Below are positions 34,095 to 43,066 of a DNA stretch of 64,000 nucleotides, one piece after another. Source of the DNA: an uncultured bacterium (GTDB lineage: Bacteria > Verrucomicrobiota > Lentisphaeria > Victivallales > UBA1829); NCBI GenBank assembly GCA_900548385.1, contig URKJ01000011.1:1-64000 (forward strand), read 5' to 3'. The position numbers and the translations under genes are program-made. The first letter of the stretch is position 1, and each line of letters starts with the position of its first letter. The notes beneath the pieces are model-generated. The model saw only the letters and a program-made list of their open reading frames with translations, was not told where the DNA came from and made no database searches.

Positions 34095-35114
34095 ATGAAG
34101 CATACATTTTCACCGTTTCTCTCTACGGTCATCGGCGCCGTTCTGCTGACGGCGCTTGCAGTCGCCATCGGACTCGCCGTGCACGCCCGCGCCGCGCAAA
34201 GCGGCAAAGACTCCGGACAGACCCGTTACCTGAAGCTCGGCCACGGTCTGCCGACCGATCATCCGGTCCATCTTGCCATGCAGCGCTTCGCGGAGCGGCT
34301 CAACGAACTCTCCGGCGGCAAACTCCAAGTCCGGATCTATCCTTCCGGCATGATCGGTTCCGAAGCGGAATGTCTGAAACAGGTGCAGAACAATCAGATC
34401 GACATTTCCAAAACCTCCACCGCCGTGCTGGAGTCATCGGTCCCGAAACTTACAGCTCTCTCCCTCCCGTATGTATTCCGCGATTCCGCTCACTTCTGGA
34501 AAGTCCTCGACGGACCGCTCGGCAGAGAGCTCGGCGACACTTTTCCCGGTATGCGCGCCCTCACCTATTACGATGCCGGAGAACGCAGTTTCTACACGAC
34601 GAAAAAACCGGTCCGCAGCGTCGCGGACCTCAAAGGACTCAAAATCCGCACGCAGCAGAGCCGGTCCGCAATGGACATGGTCACAATGCTCGGCGGAGCC
34701 CCGACCCCGATCCCGTGGGGAGAACTCTACACAGCGCTCTCGCAGGGAACCGTGGACGGAGCGGAAAACAATCTCCCCAGCTTCGACACCGGACGGCATA
34801 CGGAAGTCTGCAAATACTTCATTTTCAGCCGCCACTCCCGCGTCCCGGACGTGCTCGTCATCAGTCGCGCCACTTGGAACAGCCTGACTCCGCAGGAACA
34901 GAAGTGGATCACGGAAGCCGCGCACGAATCAAGTCTCTATCAGCGCGATCTCTGGAAAAAAGCCGAACGGCTGGCTCGTGAAAAAGCGGAAAAACAGGGC
35001 GTCCGTTTTCTCAATATTGACGATACGGAATTCGCCAGGCGCCTGGAACCGATGCTCGATTCCCAACCAGCGGAAACGAAAGAACTGATCCGTAAGATCA
35101 AGGAGGTCAAATAA
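34095..35114 (+). CDS. dctP: TRAP transporter substrate-binding protein
   Basis: 339 residues. An N-terminal membrane/signal segment ('VIGAVLLTALAVAIGLAVHARA') leads to the DctP fold: 'LKLGHGLPTDHPVHLAMQRFAERLNELSGGKLQVRIYPSGMIGSEAE', 'DISKTSTAVLESSVPKLTALSLPYVFRD' and 'DLKGLKIRTQQS' with the conserved Arg that salt-bridges the carboxylate of the ligand. It captures an organic acid, probably a sugar acid or dicarboxylate, in the periplasm. GGGGG nine bases before ATG. dctQ begins in a TAATG overlap. Confidence 0.96.
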   Translation: MKHTFSPFLSTVIGAVLLTALAVAIGLAVHARAAQSGKDSGQTRYLKLGHGLPTDHPVHLAMQRFAERLNELSGGKLQVRIYPSGMIGSEAECLKQVQNNQIDISKTSTAVLESSVPKLTALSLPYVFRDSAHFWKVLDGPLGRELGDTFPGMRALTYYDAGERSFYTTKKPVRSVADLKGLKIRTQQSRSAMDMVTMLGGAPTPIPWGELYTALSQGTVDGAENNLPSFDTGRHTEVCKYFIFSRHSRVPDVLVISRATWNSLTPQEQKWITEAAHESSLYQRDLWKKAERLAREKAEKQGVRFLNIDDTEFARRLEPMLDSQPAETKELIRKIKEVK

Positions 35115-35602
35115 TGCTGGAACGAACCGCAAAAATCCTTCTCAGACTTCTCAATATCAGCCTCGCCGCCGCAGTCGCTCTGCTCACGGTCGACGTTCTT
35201 CTCGGCGTGGCTTCCCGTTACATCTGGGGCGCACAGATCAAGTGGACCGAAGAACTGGCAACCGTTCTTCTGATCTGGGTCAGCTTCCTCGGTACCGCCG
35301 CCGCGTTTGAAGCGAAAGCGCATTTGGGAATTGACCTGCTCGTGGAAAAACTGGATACGGCGGTCCGCCGCAGAACAGGACTCGCCGTCCATCTGACCGT
35401 GCTTGTTTTCATCGTGCTTGTCTTTGAGCTCGGCGGGATCAAACTGGTGATGCAGGCGGTGAAACACTGGAACATCATGCCGGCGCTTCAGGTCTCCGAC
35501 ATGGTGCAGTTCCTGCCGCTTCCGGTCAGCGGCGTTTTTATTCTGGTATTTGAACTCTGCGCTCTGAAACGGGAATTCCTGAAAAAGGAGGAAAAACAAT
35601 GA
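35114..35602 (+). CDS. dctQ: TRAP transporter small permease
   Basis: 162 residues with four membrane helices, as expected for DctQ. 'ASRYIWGAQIKWTEELATVLLIWVSFLGTAAAF' is the family signature (R-Y-x-x-x-x-x-x-W-x-E-E). It supports the large permease in Na+-driven uptake. It overlaps dctP by one base and dctM by four. Confidence 0.95.
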   Translation: MLERTAKILLRLLNISLAAAVALLTVDVLLGVASRYIWGAQIKWTEELATVLLIWVSFLGTAAAFEAKAHLGIDLLVEKLDTAVRRRTGLAVHLTVLVFIVLVFELGGIKLVMQAVKHWNIMPALQVSDMVQFLPLPVSGVFILVFELCALKREFLKKEEKQ

Positions 35603-36900
35603 CGGAAGTCGCACTGGTCCTCATCATCGTATTTTTCGTTCTGCTGGTCTGCAATGTGCCGGTCGCGGTGGCGATCGGCACGGCGTCGCTGGCGGCGGTA
35701 TTCGCAAACGGCGGAATGGCGGCGCCGGAACTGATCGTCGCCGACCGCATGGTCAGCGGCGTCAGCTCCTTTTCTCTGCTGGCGATCCCGTTTTTCGTTC
35801 TCTCCGGCATTCTGATGGGACGCGGCGGAATGGCGCGGCGGCTGATCGACTTTGCCAACGCACTGGTCGGTCGTTTTCCCGGCGGTCTGTCATACGTCAA
35901 CACGCTGACCTGTATGCTGTTCGGCTCCATCTCCGGTTCGGCGGCGGCAGCGGTTTCCAGCGTCGGCGGGTTCATGCTGCCGGAAATGGAGCGCAACGGC
36001 TATAAGAAAGAGTTCAGCGTGGCGCTGACCACCGTTGCCGCGACGACGGGCTTGGTAATCCCGCCGTCCAACATCATGATCGTTTACGCGGTCGCCTGCG
36101 GTTCGGTGTCGATCGCCGCCATGTTCCTCGCCGGAGTGATCCCCGGCATTGTAATGGGACTCTGCATCATGGCGGTCTGCATCCTTCACGCGTGGCTGAA
36201 AGGCGACAAAGGCGGTGAGCGGTCCAGTCTGAAAACCATCCTGATCATGTTCAAACGCGCATTTCTCAGCCTGTTCCTGATGGTGGTTATCATCGGCGGA
36301 ATCCTCGGCGGCGTGTTTACGGCGACGGAAGCCGCGGCGGTCGCCGTCGCGTATTCGCTGATTCTCTCCATGTTTGTCTACCGGGAAGTCCGCCTGCGCG
36401 ATCTCCCGGAAATTCTGCGCCAGACCGGCGTCACGACCGCCGTGGTGATGTTTCTGATCGCGGTCAGTTCGGCGATGAGCTGGATCATGACGATTGCCAA
36501 CATTCCGCAGGCGATCAGCTCCGGACTCGTTGCGATCTCGCACAATCCGTTTGTTCTTCTTCTGATCATCAACATCCTCCTGCTGATCGTCGGCACGTTC
36601 ATGGACATGACCCCGGCGGTACTGATCTTCACGCCGATCTTCCTCCCGGTTGTCCGTGCGCTCGGCATGAACGATATTCAATTCGGCATTATGATGATCA
36701 TGAACCTGTGCATAGGTCTCTGCACGCCTCCGGTCGGCTCCTGCCTGTTTCTCGGCTGCGGAATCGGCAAAACAACCATCGCCGCCGTCACCCGCCCGAT
36801 GCTGATGTTCTTTGTCGCGATTCTGGTCTCGCTGGCTCTGATCACGTTCATTCCGGCGCTTTCGCTCTGGCTCCCCGGCATAGCGGGTCTTCTGAAATAA
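35599..36900 (+). CDS. dctM: TRAP transporter large permease
   Basis: 433 residues with about 12 membrane segments. 'AIPFFVLSGILMGRGGMARRLIDFANALVGRFPGGLSYVNTLTCMLFGSISGSAAAAVSSVG' and 'NLCIGLCTPPVGSCLFLGCGI' are DctM hallmarks. It forms the Na+/substrate symport path. Start overlaps dctQ (ATGA). It closes the three-gene operon. Confidence 0.96.
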   Translation: MTEVALVLIIVFFVLLVCNVPVAVAIGTASLAAVFANGGMAAPELIVADRMVSGVSSFSLLAIPFFVLSGILMGRGGMARRLIDFANALVGRFPGGLSYVNTLTCMLFGSISGSAAAAVSSVGGFMLPEMERNGYKKEFSVALTTVAATTGLVIPPSNIMIVYAVACGSVSIAAMFLAGVIPGIVMGLCIMAVCILHAWLKGDKGGERSSLKTILIMFKRAFLSLFLMVVIIGGILGGVFTATEAAAVAVAYSLILSMFVYREVRLRDLPEILRQTGVTTAVVMFLIAVSSAMSWIMTIANIPQAISSGLVAISHNPFVLLLIINILLLIVGTFMDMTPAVLIFTPIFLPVVRALGMNDIQFGIMMIMNLCIGLCTPPVGSCLFLGCGIGKTTIAAVTRPMLMFFVAILVSLALITFIPALSLWLPGIAGLLK

Positions 36901-36923
36901 CCGCAGAACGGATCCCGAAACGG

Positions 36924-36956
36924 AAAAAGCCGTGAACCGGACCCGGTTCACGGCTT
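36924..36956 (-). terminator. bidirectional terminator between dctM and metF
   Basis: A perfect 14-bp stem, AAGCCGTGAACCGG-AC-CCGGTTCACGGCTT (36927-36956). The minus strand continues into TTTTT, so it efficiently ends the minus-strand metF-like gene; the + strand side has a weaker tail. Confidence 0.8.
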
Positions 36957-36980
36957 GCCGATATGATAAGCCGGTATTTT

Positions 36981-38819
36981 TTATTCCATTACGGCGATCG
37001 CTGTGTTGACGTTGCCGAACGGAGCGCTGATCTGTGCTCCGGCGACTTTGCCGCGGATCGACGCGATCGCTTCCCGCGCAATCGCAATTCCGACCTGACG
37101 CTGCTCCTCTTTTGTCGCAGGGGCAGCCATCCGCTCCATGACGGAATCGGGCACCACCACGCCGGGGACCTCGTTCCGCATGAACTCGGCATTGCGGTAA
37201 CTCGCCAGCGGCCAGATTCCGGCGATCAGCGGAACCGTGCCGTCGCGCAGTTCCGGGATCGCGTCGATAAAGCGCAGAAGCGGTTCCACATCGAATACCG
37301 GCTGAGTGATGAAAGCCTCCGCTCCGGCCTCGATCTTTTCACGGGAACGGCGGATCTCCCTCTCCATGTCGATCGCATTCGGGTCGGCTCCGACTGCGAT
37401 GAACGCTTTCGTCGGGGCGTCAATCGGTTTTCCGGCAAGATCGACTCCGCGGTTCAGGCGGCTCTGCACCCGCACCATACCGATTGAGTCCATATCGAAC
37501 ACGCCCGATGCAAACGGATAATCTCCGAGCTTCGGCGGGTCGCCAGTGATGAAAAGGATATTATTGATGTCCATCGCCGCACAACCGAGCAGATCGGCCT
37601 GCATACCGATCAGGTTCTTATCCCGGCAGCAGAAATGCAGAATCGTTTCGATTCCCGCTCCTTCCTGGATTTTGCATGCGGTAACAAGCGGGGATACTCT
37701 GGAACTGGCACGGGGACCGTCGGGAATGTTCACCGCGTCAAATCCGGCGGCGGCGCAAAGACGCGATTTCTCCACCGTCTGTGCAAGCAGATACCCCTGC
37801 GGCGGCACGATCTCCACGGTATACACCCATTCGCGGGCGGCGAGCTTCCCGGCAAGACGGGATTTCTCCGCCGTCGGAACGGGCTCTTTCAGCGGAATTT
37901 CGGGAGCCGTTACCTGAACTTTTGCGGCACGCTCGATCTTCGCCATCGGATTGATGCTGCGCGCCATGTCGCGGATATGATCCGGCGTCGTTCCGCAGCA
38001 GCCGCCGATCCCGCGTGCGCCGAGCGAAATATAACGCATGGCATAAGTGGTGAAATACTCCGGACTGCTCATATAGATCATGCGGTTGTCCACATTTTTC
38101 GGTGCTCCGGCGTTCGGCTGAACCACCACGGGATACGGACAATCGTGGGCGAACTTCTCATACGCGCTCAGCATGGCTTCCGGCCCGGAACCGCAGTTGA
38201 TTCCGAACGCGGACGGCTGAAGAGCGGAAGCGGAAAGGCACGCAAGGATTGCTGCCACATCGTCGCCGCTCTGCGTCTGAGCTTCGCGATCGACCTGCAC
38301 GCTGACCATAAACGGCATATCCGGCGCAGCGATCTCCAGCGCGGCAAGCGAAACCTCCACATCGGAAAGAGAACGCAGCGTCTCGAACAGAATAAAATCC
38401 GGTTCCCCGGACGCAAGCGCGCGGATCTGGCCGGCGATGATCCCGACCGCCTTGTCTTTCGGACACGTCATGCCTTTCGGGATGTCGCCGATGGGTCCGA
38501 CCGATGCGGCGACCAGCGCTTTGCCGTCCGCCGCCTCTTTCGCGAGACGGACCGCCGCCCGGTTGATCTCCTCCAGCCGCTCCGCAAGCCCGAACTTGGC
38601 AAGTTTGTTGAAATTGGCGCCGTAGGAATTGGCGGTCAGCACCTCGGCACCCGCCTCCAGATAACTCCGGTGAATCTCCCCGATCACTTTGGGGTTGCTC
38701 ACGCAGAGATTCTCATAGGACGTGTTGACAAAAAAATTCCTGCGGTAAATCTCGGTTCCCATCGCGCCGTCAAAAACAAGGACCTTGTTTTCCAGCGCCT
38801 CTTTCAGTTTATTCTGCAT
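36981..38819 (-). CDS. bifunctional homocysteine S-methyltransferase / methylenetetrahydrofolate reductase
   Basis: 612 residues from ATG 38819 (AAAGGA eight bases upstream; ATGs at 38828 and 38840 are less favoured). The N-terminal half is a zinc methyltransferase barrel: 'VFDGAMGTEIYRRN', 'GINCGSGPEAM' and 'GGCCGTTPDHI' supply the three zinc-binding cysteines. The C-terminal half (about 330-612) is a MetF-like flavin barrel: 'YTVEIVPPQGYLL', 'LFITGDPPKLGDYPFASGVFDMDS', 'GAEAFITQPVFD'. The enzyme makes methyl-folate and passes methyl groups to homocysteine for methionine. It lies downstream of aspartate kinase and homoserine dehydrogenase, the same pathway. Confidence 0.94.
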   Translation of the reverse strand: MQNKLKEALENKVLVFDGAMGTEIYRRNFFVNTSYENLCVSNPKVIGEIHRSYLEAGAEVLTANSYGANFNKLAKFGLAERLEEINRAAVRLAKEAADGKALVAASVGPIGDIPKGMTCPKDKAVGIIAGQIRALASGEPDFILFETLRSLSDVEVSLAALEIAAPDMPFMVSVQVDREAQTQSGDDVAAILACLSASALQPSAFGINCGSGPEAMLSAYEKFAHDCPYPVVVQPNAGAPKNVDNRMIYMSSPEYFTTYAMRYISLGARGIGGCCGTTPDHIRDMARSINPMAKIERAAKVQVTAPEIPLKEPVPTAEKSRLAGKLAAREWVYTVEIVPPQGYLLAQTVEKSRLCAAAGFDAVNIPDGPRASSRVSPLVTACKIQEGAGIETILHFCCRDKNLIGMQADLLGCAAMDINNILFITGDPPKLGDYPFASGVFDMDSIGMVRVQSRLNRGVDLAGKPIDAPTKAFIAVGADPNAIDMEREIRRSREKIEAGAEAFITQPVFDVEPLLRFIDAIPELRDGTVPLIAGIWPLASYRNAEFMRNEVPGVVVPDSVMERMAAPATKEEQRQVGIAIAREAIASIRGKVAGAQISAPFGNVNTAIAVME

Positions 38820-38838
38820 CAACAGCATCCTTTCTGAC

Positions 38839-38868
38839 AAAAAAACGGCGGCTGTCTTTCAGCCGCCG
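38839..38868 (-). terminator. strong terminator/attenuator just upstream of metF-like gene
   Basis: On the minus strand CGGCGGCTG-AAAGA-CAGCCGCCG is followed by seven T's, ending about 20 bases before the metF-like start codon. It follows the aspartate kinase stop. Confidence 0.88.
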
Positions 38869-38884
38869 GAGTGTAACACGGCAC

Positions 38885-40291
38885 TCAGTTTTTTTCGACG
38901 AATTCCCGGTGCAGAACGATCTGCGCGTTCTTGAAGTCGTCACGGTTCAGCATGAACTGAATGTTTACCTGACGCATGGTCTGATCCAGCGCCAGCACGT
39001 TGATCCCCGCATCGAACAGGGTCTTCGCCGCGCGGGTCAGGAATCCCGGAACCCGCATATTCGTGCCGATCACGGAAATAATGCCGATCTTGCAGGTTTC
39101 CACTTTGGATTCCGGGAATTTTCTGCGGATATCCGCAAGGCACGCTTCAAGCGTCTTGTTCCGTTCCGGCACAAAATGCGTGATGGTGTTGGCGTTCGTC
39201 GTCTTGGCGATATAGCTGATATGATGATTCTTCAGACATTCGGTCAGATGATAGTCATAACCGGATTCGCCGACCATCTTCGGATCATGCACCTCGATTG
39301 CGATGATGTCGTTGCGTCCGCAGATCATCTCCACACGGGGAACGGGCGAAATATAATCGCGGCTGATCAGCGTTCCGGGGTGTTCCGGATCAAAGGCGTT
39401 TTTGACGCGGATCGGAATGTTCTGCCCCTCCATCTGCTTGGCGGCTTTCGGATGGATCGCCTCCATGCCCATATCGGAAAGCTGGTCGGCAATGTCGAAA
39501 TTGGTATTGCCGATCACTTCGACCTTGTCTTCGCCGATCAGTTTCGGATCGCCGGTGGAAAGATGAAATTCCTTATGAATCACACCTTCACGGGCGTGGG
39601 TAAGAACCGCAAGTTTGCTGAACGTAATCTCGCTGTATCCGCGGTCAAACGTTTTCATGATCCCCTGATCACACTTGACATATCCGGTAACGATCGGCAT
39701 TTCATGAGCGAAATCCATTCCCTCGAACGCACTGACGATCGCACTGTCAAGATCATGATTTTCCATCGACTTCCAGCCGGAAAGGTCCACAAAGCGCGCG
39801 TTGATGCCGTTCGCCTGGAGGATCAGCGCGGAATTGAATGCGCTGTGCGCCTCGCCGACCGCCGCAAGGAATTCCCGCGCGGCAGGCAGATATTCGGCAG
39901 GCTTGAAATGCCCGAACGTGCGCAGCGACATCAGATTTTCCAAAGAAACGATCAGACCGTCCAGACGCTGATTGACAAACTCATCCGCTTTTGCGATGTC
40001 GAGCCCGATGTTTTCAAACGTGCGGTTGAGACGCAGCATCTCCTCCCGCGTCTTCTCCAGGGCAGGACGCCATTCCTGCGAATCCATGGCAAAGAAACCA
40101 TAGATTCCCGGATCGCCCGTTTTCTTGTTTTCCAGCAGCAGGTTGGTGATGCCGCCGTATGCGGAAACCACAAAAATGCGGTTGTAAAGTTCATCGCCTC
40201 TGCGTTTGCCGATGATGACGTTGTTCATCACGTCGGCAAAGCGGGTCATGGACGTCCCGCCGATTTTTTCGACCGTATGAAATCCGCTCAT
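38885..40291 (-). CDS. aspartate kinase
   Basis: 468 residues from ATG 40291, one base after the homoserine dehydrogenase stop (TGA-C-ATG). The N-terminal kinase domain begins 'TVEKIGGTSMTRFADVMNNVI', an aspartokinase GGTS motif with Ile in place of the usual Phe. 'GYSEITFSKLAVLTHAREGVIHKEFHLSTGDPKLIGE' is the aspartate/ATP region. C-terminal ACT-like domains (about 330-468: 'NDIIAIEVHDPKMVGESGYDYHLTECL' and 'KIGIISVIGTNMRVPGFLTRAAKTLFDAGINVLALDQ') allow feedback control, probably by lysine or threonine. It catalyses the first step of the aspartate family. Confidence 0.93.
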   Translation of the reverse strand: MSGFHTVEKIGGTSMTRFADVMNNVIIGKRRGDELYNRIFVVSAYGGITNLLLENKKTGDPGIYGFFAMDSQEWRPALEKTREEMLRLNRTFENIGLDIAKADEFVNQRLDGLIVSLENLMSLRTFGHFKPAEYLPAAREFLAAVGEAHSAFNSALILQANGINARFVDLSGWKSMENHDLDSAIVSAFEGMDFAHEMPIVTGYVKCDQGIMKTFDRGYSEITFSKLAVLTHAREGVIHKEFHLSTGDPKLIGEDKVEVIGNTNFDIADQLSDMGMEAIHPKAAKQMEGQNIPIRVKNAFDPEHPGTLISRDYISPVPRVEMICGRNDIIAIEVHDPKMVGESGYDYHLTECLKNHHISYIAKTTNANTITHFVPERNKTLEACLADIRRKFPESKVETCKIGIISVIGTNMRVPGFLTRAAKTLFDAGINVLALDQTMRQVNIQFMLNRDDFKNAQIVLHREFVEKN

Positions 40292-40292
40292 G

Positions 40293-41582
40293 TCACAGAT
40301 CCTCAATTCGAATGAATTTAACGTTGTTGCGCACTTCCTCAAGCGCATTGATTCTGACGATCGCCGCTTTCATGTCCTTTTCCTCGCAAAGATGCGTCAG
40401 AATCACAAGAGAAACATTTTCTCCGCCTTTGCGCTCTTTCTGGACCACGCTGGAAATGCTGATGTTGTAAGACGCCAGAATATTCGTAATCTTCGCCAGC
40501 ACGCCCGGCTCATCCGCAACCTGAAGGCTCAGATAATACCGGGACCGCACGTTGTCGATCGGCAGCACCTGATCGTAAAGGTTTCCGGCGACGAAACCGG
40601 GAAGACGACGCGACGATCCCGCGTTCAGATTCAGGCAGACATCCGTAATATCCGCGACCACGGCGCTGGCTGTTGCATTGCGTCCGGCGCCGCGTCCGTA
40701 GAACAGAGTATCGCCGACGAAATCGCCGTTGACCATGACCGCATTGAACACATCGTCCACTTTCGCGAGCATGGACTGCTTCGGAATCAGCGTCGGATGG
40801 ACGCGGATCTCCACGTTGCCGTCGTTCTGTTTGATGATCGCAAGCAGTTTGATTTTGTATCCGAGTTCTTTCGTAAGCTTGATCTCGTCGAGCGTGATCT
40901 CGGTGATTCCCTCCACATAAACGGGATCCATGCCGAACCACTTTCCGTATGCAAGCGAGGCGGCGATGGTGGCTTTGTGCGCGGTGTCGAATCCGTCGAT
41001 GTCAAGTGACGGATTGGCTTCGGCATATCCGAGTTTCTGCGCATCGGCAAGCACTTCCTTGAAGTCCGCCTGATCGCGTTCCATGCGGGTCAGGATATAA
41101 TTGCAGGTTCCGTTGAGGATTCCGTAGATCCGGTTGATCCGGTTGCCCACGAGTCCCTCGCGCAGACTCTTGATGATCGGGATTCCGCCCCCGACGCTGG
41201 CTTCATAGAAAATATCCGCGCCGGATTTCTCCGCTTCGGCGAACAGCTCCTCGCCGTATTTGGCAAGCAGAGCCTTATTGGCGGTGACAACCGGTTTCCC
41301 GCGTTTGAGAGCTTCCAGAATGATTGTTTTTGCGAAAGTCGTTCCGCCGACCAGTTCCACGATGACCTGGCAGGTTTCGATCGCCTCCATGGCGTCGGTA
41401 GTCAGGACTCCGTCCGGGACTTTCACGCCGCGGTCACGCACAATGTCGAGATCGGCAATCTTTTTGATGACCGGTTTCACTCCGGTCCGCTTCGCAATGA
41501 CCTCACCGTTTTTAAGAAGGCAGTCGGCTACGCCGGCACCCACGGTTCCGAATCCAATAATTCCAATTTCAAGCTCCTTCAC
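40293..41582 (-). CDS. hom: homoserine dehydrogenase
   Basis: 429 residues from GTG 41582, with AAGGAG six bases upstream. Rossmann domain 'IGIIGFGTVGAGVADCLL'; catalytic region 'GGIPIIKSLREGLVGNRINRIYGILNGTCNYILTRM' and 'DIDGFDTAHKATIAASLAYG'; C-terminal ACT domain 'YYLSLQVADEPGVLAKITNILASYNISISSVVQ' for threonine feedback. Reduces aspartate semialdehyde to homoserine for methionine and threonine. It is the promoter-proximal gene of the hom-aspartate kinase pair. Confidence 0.96.
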   Translation of the reverse strand: MKELEIGIIGFGTVGAGVADCLLKNGEVIAKRTGVKPVIKKIADLDIVRDRGVKVPDGVLTTDAMEAIETCQVIVELVGGTTFAKTIILEALKRGKPVVTANKALLAKYGEELFAEAEKSGADIFYEASVGGGIPIIKSLREGLVGNRINRIYGILNGTCNYILTRMERDQADFKEVLADAQKLGYAEANPSLDIDGFDTAHKATIAASLAYGKWFGMDPVYVEGITEITLDEIKLTKELGYKIKLLAIIKQNDGNVEIRVHPTLIPKQSMLAKVDDVFNAVMVNGDFVGDTLFYGRGAGRNATASAVVADITDVCLNLNAGSSRRLPGFVAGNLYDQVLPIDNVRSRYYLSLQVADEPGVLAKITNILASYNISISSVVQKERKGGENVSLVILTHLCEEKDMKAAIVRINALEEVRNNVKFIRIEDL

Positions 41583-41627
41583 GGGGAACTCCTTGTTTCA
41601 CGGTTTATTTTTGAACGATAACCGTTT

Positions 41628-41655
41628 AATATAGCACACCTGCGCCTGATTTCAA
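41628..41655 (-). promoter_or_regulatory. promoter of hom-aspartate kinase
   Basis: TTGAAA (41650-41655), 16-base spacer, TATATT (41628-41633) on the minus strand. The -35 lies within ATTTCAAA-N5-TTTGAAAT (41649-41669), a perfect 8-bp inverted repeat that might be an operator or a weak terminator of the upstream lipoprotein gene. Confidence 0.7.
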
Positions 41656-41702
41656 AATGAATTTGAAATTAATAAACGGATTTTCAAACCGGACTCCAAC
41701 AC

Positions 41703-41990
41703 TCACTCCGCAAGCGCAATCACTTCCTGCGCCGTTTTCCCGTTGACAAGCTCCATCATCTTACGCTTGCCGGTATTGAGATTCAGAAGATTGGAGTTTT
41801 TCAGAGAGATCGTATGGATCGCCCGTTTCAACTTGTTCTGCTCCTCCGGCGACAGCTTTTTCAGCATAATCTCCATCGACTCCGCAAAAGCGGACTCCGA
41901 TGAGGTGTCCAGCCGGGGTTCGGATTCTCCGCAAGCGGTGAACAGCAGAGCCGCAGATACGGCAAGCACAGACAGAATGGTACGTTTCAT
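41703..41990 (-). CDS. small lipoprotein
   Basis: 95 residues. Signal peptide with lipobox 'LLFTAC-G' predicts lipidation at Cys20 and anchoring in a membrane. The mature part is helical and charged ('SAFAESMEIMLKKLSPEEQNKLKRAIHTISLKN...MMELVNGKTAQEVIALAE'), resembling the DUF6694-type small lipoproteins. No function is known. GGAG eight bases upstream of ATG 41990. It follows the kinase-thioesterase fusion gene by two bases, in a cluster that also encodes the lipoprotein-maturing enzyme Lgt. Confidence 0.85.
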   Translation of the reverse strand: MKRTILSVLAVSAALLFTACGESEPRLDTSSESAFAESMEIMLKKLSPEEQNKLKRAIHTISLKNSNLLNLNTGKRKMMELVNGKTAQEVIALAE

Positions 41991-41992
41991 GA

Positions 41993-43054
41993 TTATTTCT
42001 CCTCTATCAGTTCTTTTATAAAACGCGGCGGACGGACCGGACGCCCCGTTTTCATATCAACACAAGCATGGACGGTATGCCCCTCCACCAGCAATTTTCC
42101 CGCACGGTAGATCCGGCAGGCAATCTTCACCTTGACGCCGCACGCCTCGGCAAAACAGCCGGTAATGTCGATCACGTCATCATAACGGGCGGACGCCTTG
42201 TACTGGCAGACCGCCTCGATCACCGGCATGGCGATCCCTTCTTTCTCCAGTTCCAGATAAGTATATCCGGCGGCGCGGAGCAGCTCATTGCGGAACCGTT
42301 CGAAAAACTCAAAATAGTTGGCATAATAGACCACGCCCATCTGATCGGTGTCCGCATACGGCACACGATACGACAGTACGACTTTCCGGCGGATCTTTTC
42401 CTGCATGAACGCAATCGTTTCCGCAAGCGTCATCGCGCTGTTGTCAAGAAACACGGCGTCTTCCGCCTGCTTGAGCGGGCTGGCCGCGCGGGTCGAATCA
42501 TTCTTATCACGGGCGGCAATCTCCGCGGCGACTCTTGCGATCTCCTCCGGAGACGGATTTCCGCCATCCTGCACCAGACGGCGGCGCGCCCGCTCTTCCG
42601 GCGACGCGGTCAGGAAAAACTTATATTTCGCATCGGGGAAAACCACGGTCCCGATGTCACGCCCCTCCATCACGATCAGGGAACCGGACGCCATCTGCCG
42701 CTGCCATTCCACCAGTTTCTCCCGGACGGCGGGAACCGTCGCAATCGCCGACGCTCCGGCGGAAATCTCCGGCGTGCGCAGTTCCGCCCCCGGACAGTTC
42801 CCGTCCACCTCCAGCTCAAGACCGGACGCCGTGGAAACGAACCGCATGACGGTATGGTCCAGCATCTCATTCAGACGGACGGGATCGGGATCCACCGGAT
42901 CAATTCCGTACTTCAGCGCCTTCCACGCCGCCGCACGGTACATGGAACCGGTGTTCACATAAACCGCACCGGGAATTGCATCCGCCAGCATACGCGCCGC
43001 AGAACTTTTTCCCGATGCGGCAGGTCCGTCGATCGCAACAACATTAACAGCCAT
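41993..43054 (-). CDS. cytidylate kinase - acyl-CoA thioesterase fusion
   Basis: 353 residues in one uninterrupted frame from ATG 43054 (GAGG six bases upstream; ATG 43057 also possible). Residues 1-220 are a complete cytidylate kinase: P-loop 'GPAASGKSS' (10-18), 'VNTGSMYRA', 'EGRDIGTVVFPDAKYKFFLTASPEERARRR'. Residues about 225-353 are a complete YbgC/4-hydroxybenzoyl-CoA-type hotdog thioesterase: 'YRVPYADTDQMGVVYYANYFEFFERFR' with catalytic Asp around 235-237, then 'YDDVIDITG' and 'KLLVEGHTVHACVD'. The first half phosphorylates CMP; the second hydrolyses short acyl-CoA or acyl-ACP. The join is unusual; both active sites look intact. Confidence 0.92.
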   Translation of the reverse strand: MAVNVVAIDGPAASGKSSAARMLADAIPGAVYVNTGSMYRAAAWKALKYGIDPVDPDPVRLNEMLDHTVMRFVSTASGLELEVDGNCPGAELRTPEISAGASAIATVPAVREKLVEWQRQMASGSLIVMEGRDIGTVVFPDAKYKFFLTASPEERARRRLVQDGGNPSPEEIARVAAEIAARDKNDSTRAASPLKQAEDAVFLDNSAMTLAETIAFMQEKIRRKVVLSYRVPYADTDQMGVVYYANYFEFFERFRNELLRAAGYTYLELEKEGIAMPVIEAVCQYKASARYDDVIDITGCFAEACGVKVKIACRIYRAGKLLVEGHTVHACVDMKTGRPVRPPRFIKELIEEK

Positions 43055-43066
43055 CATACACCTCAC

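Noticed and set aside
38820..38884. SAM riboswitch upstream of the metF-like gene
   Set aside because: Only 65 bases are available and no S-box-like helices are visible beyond the simple terminator.
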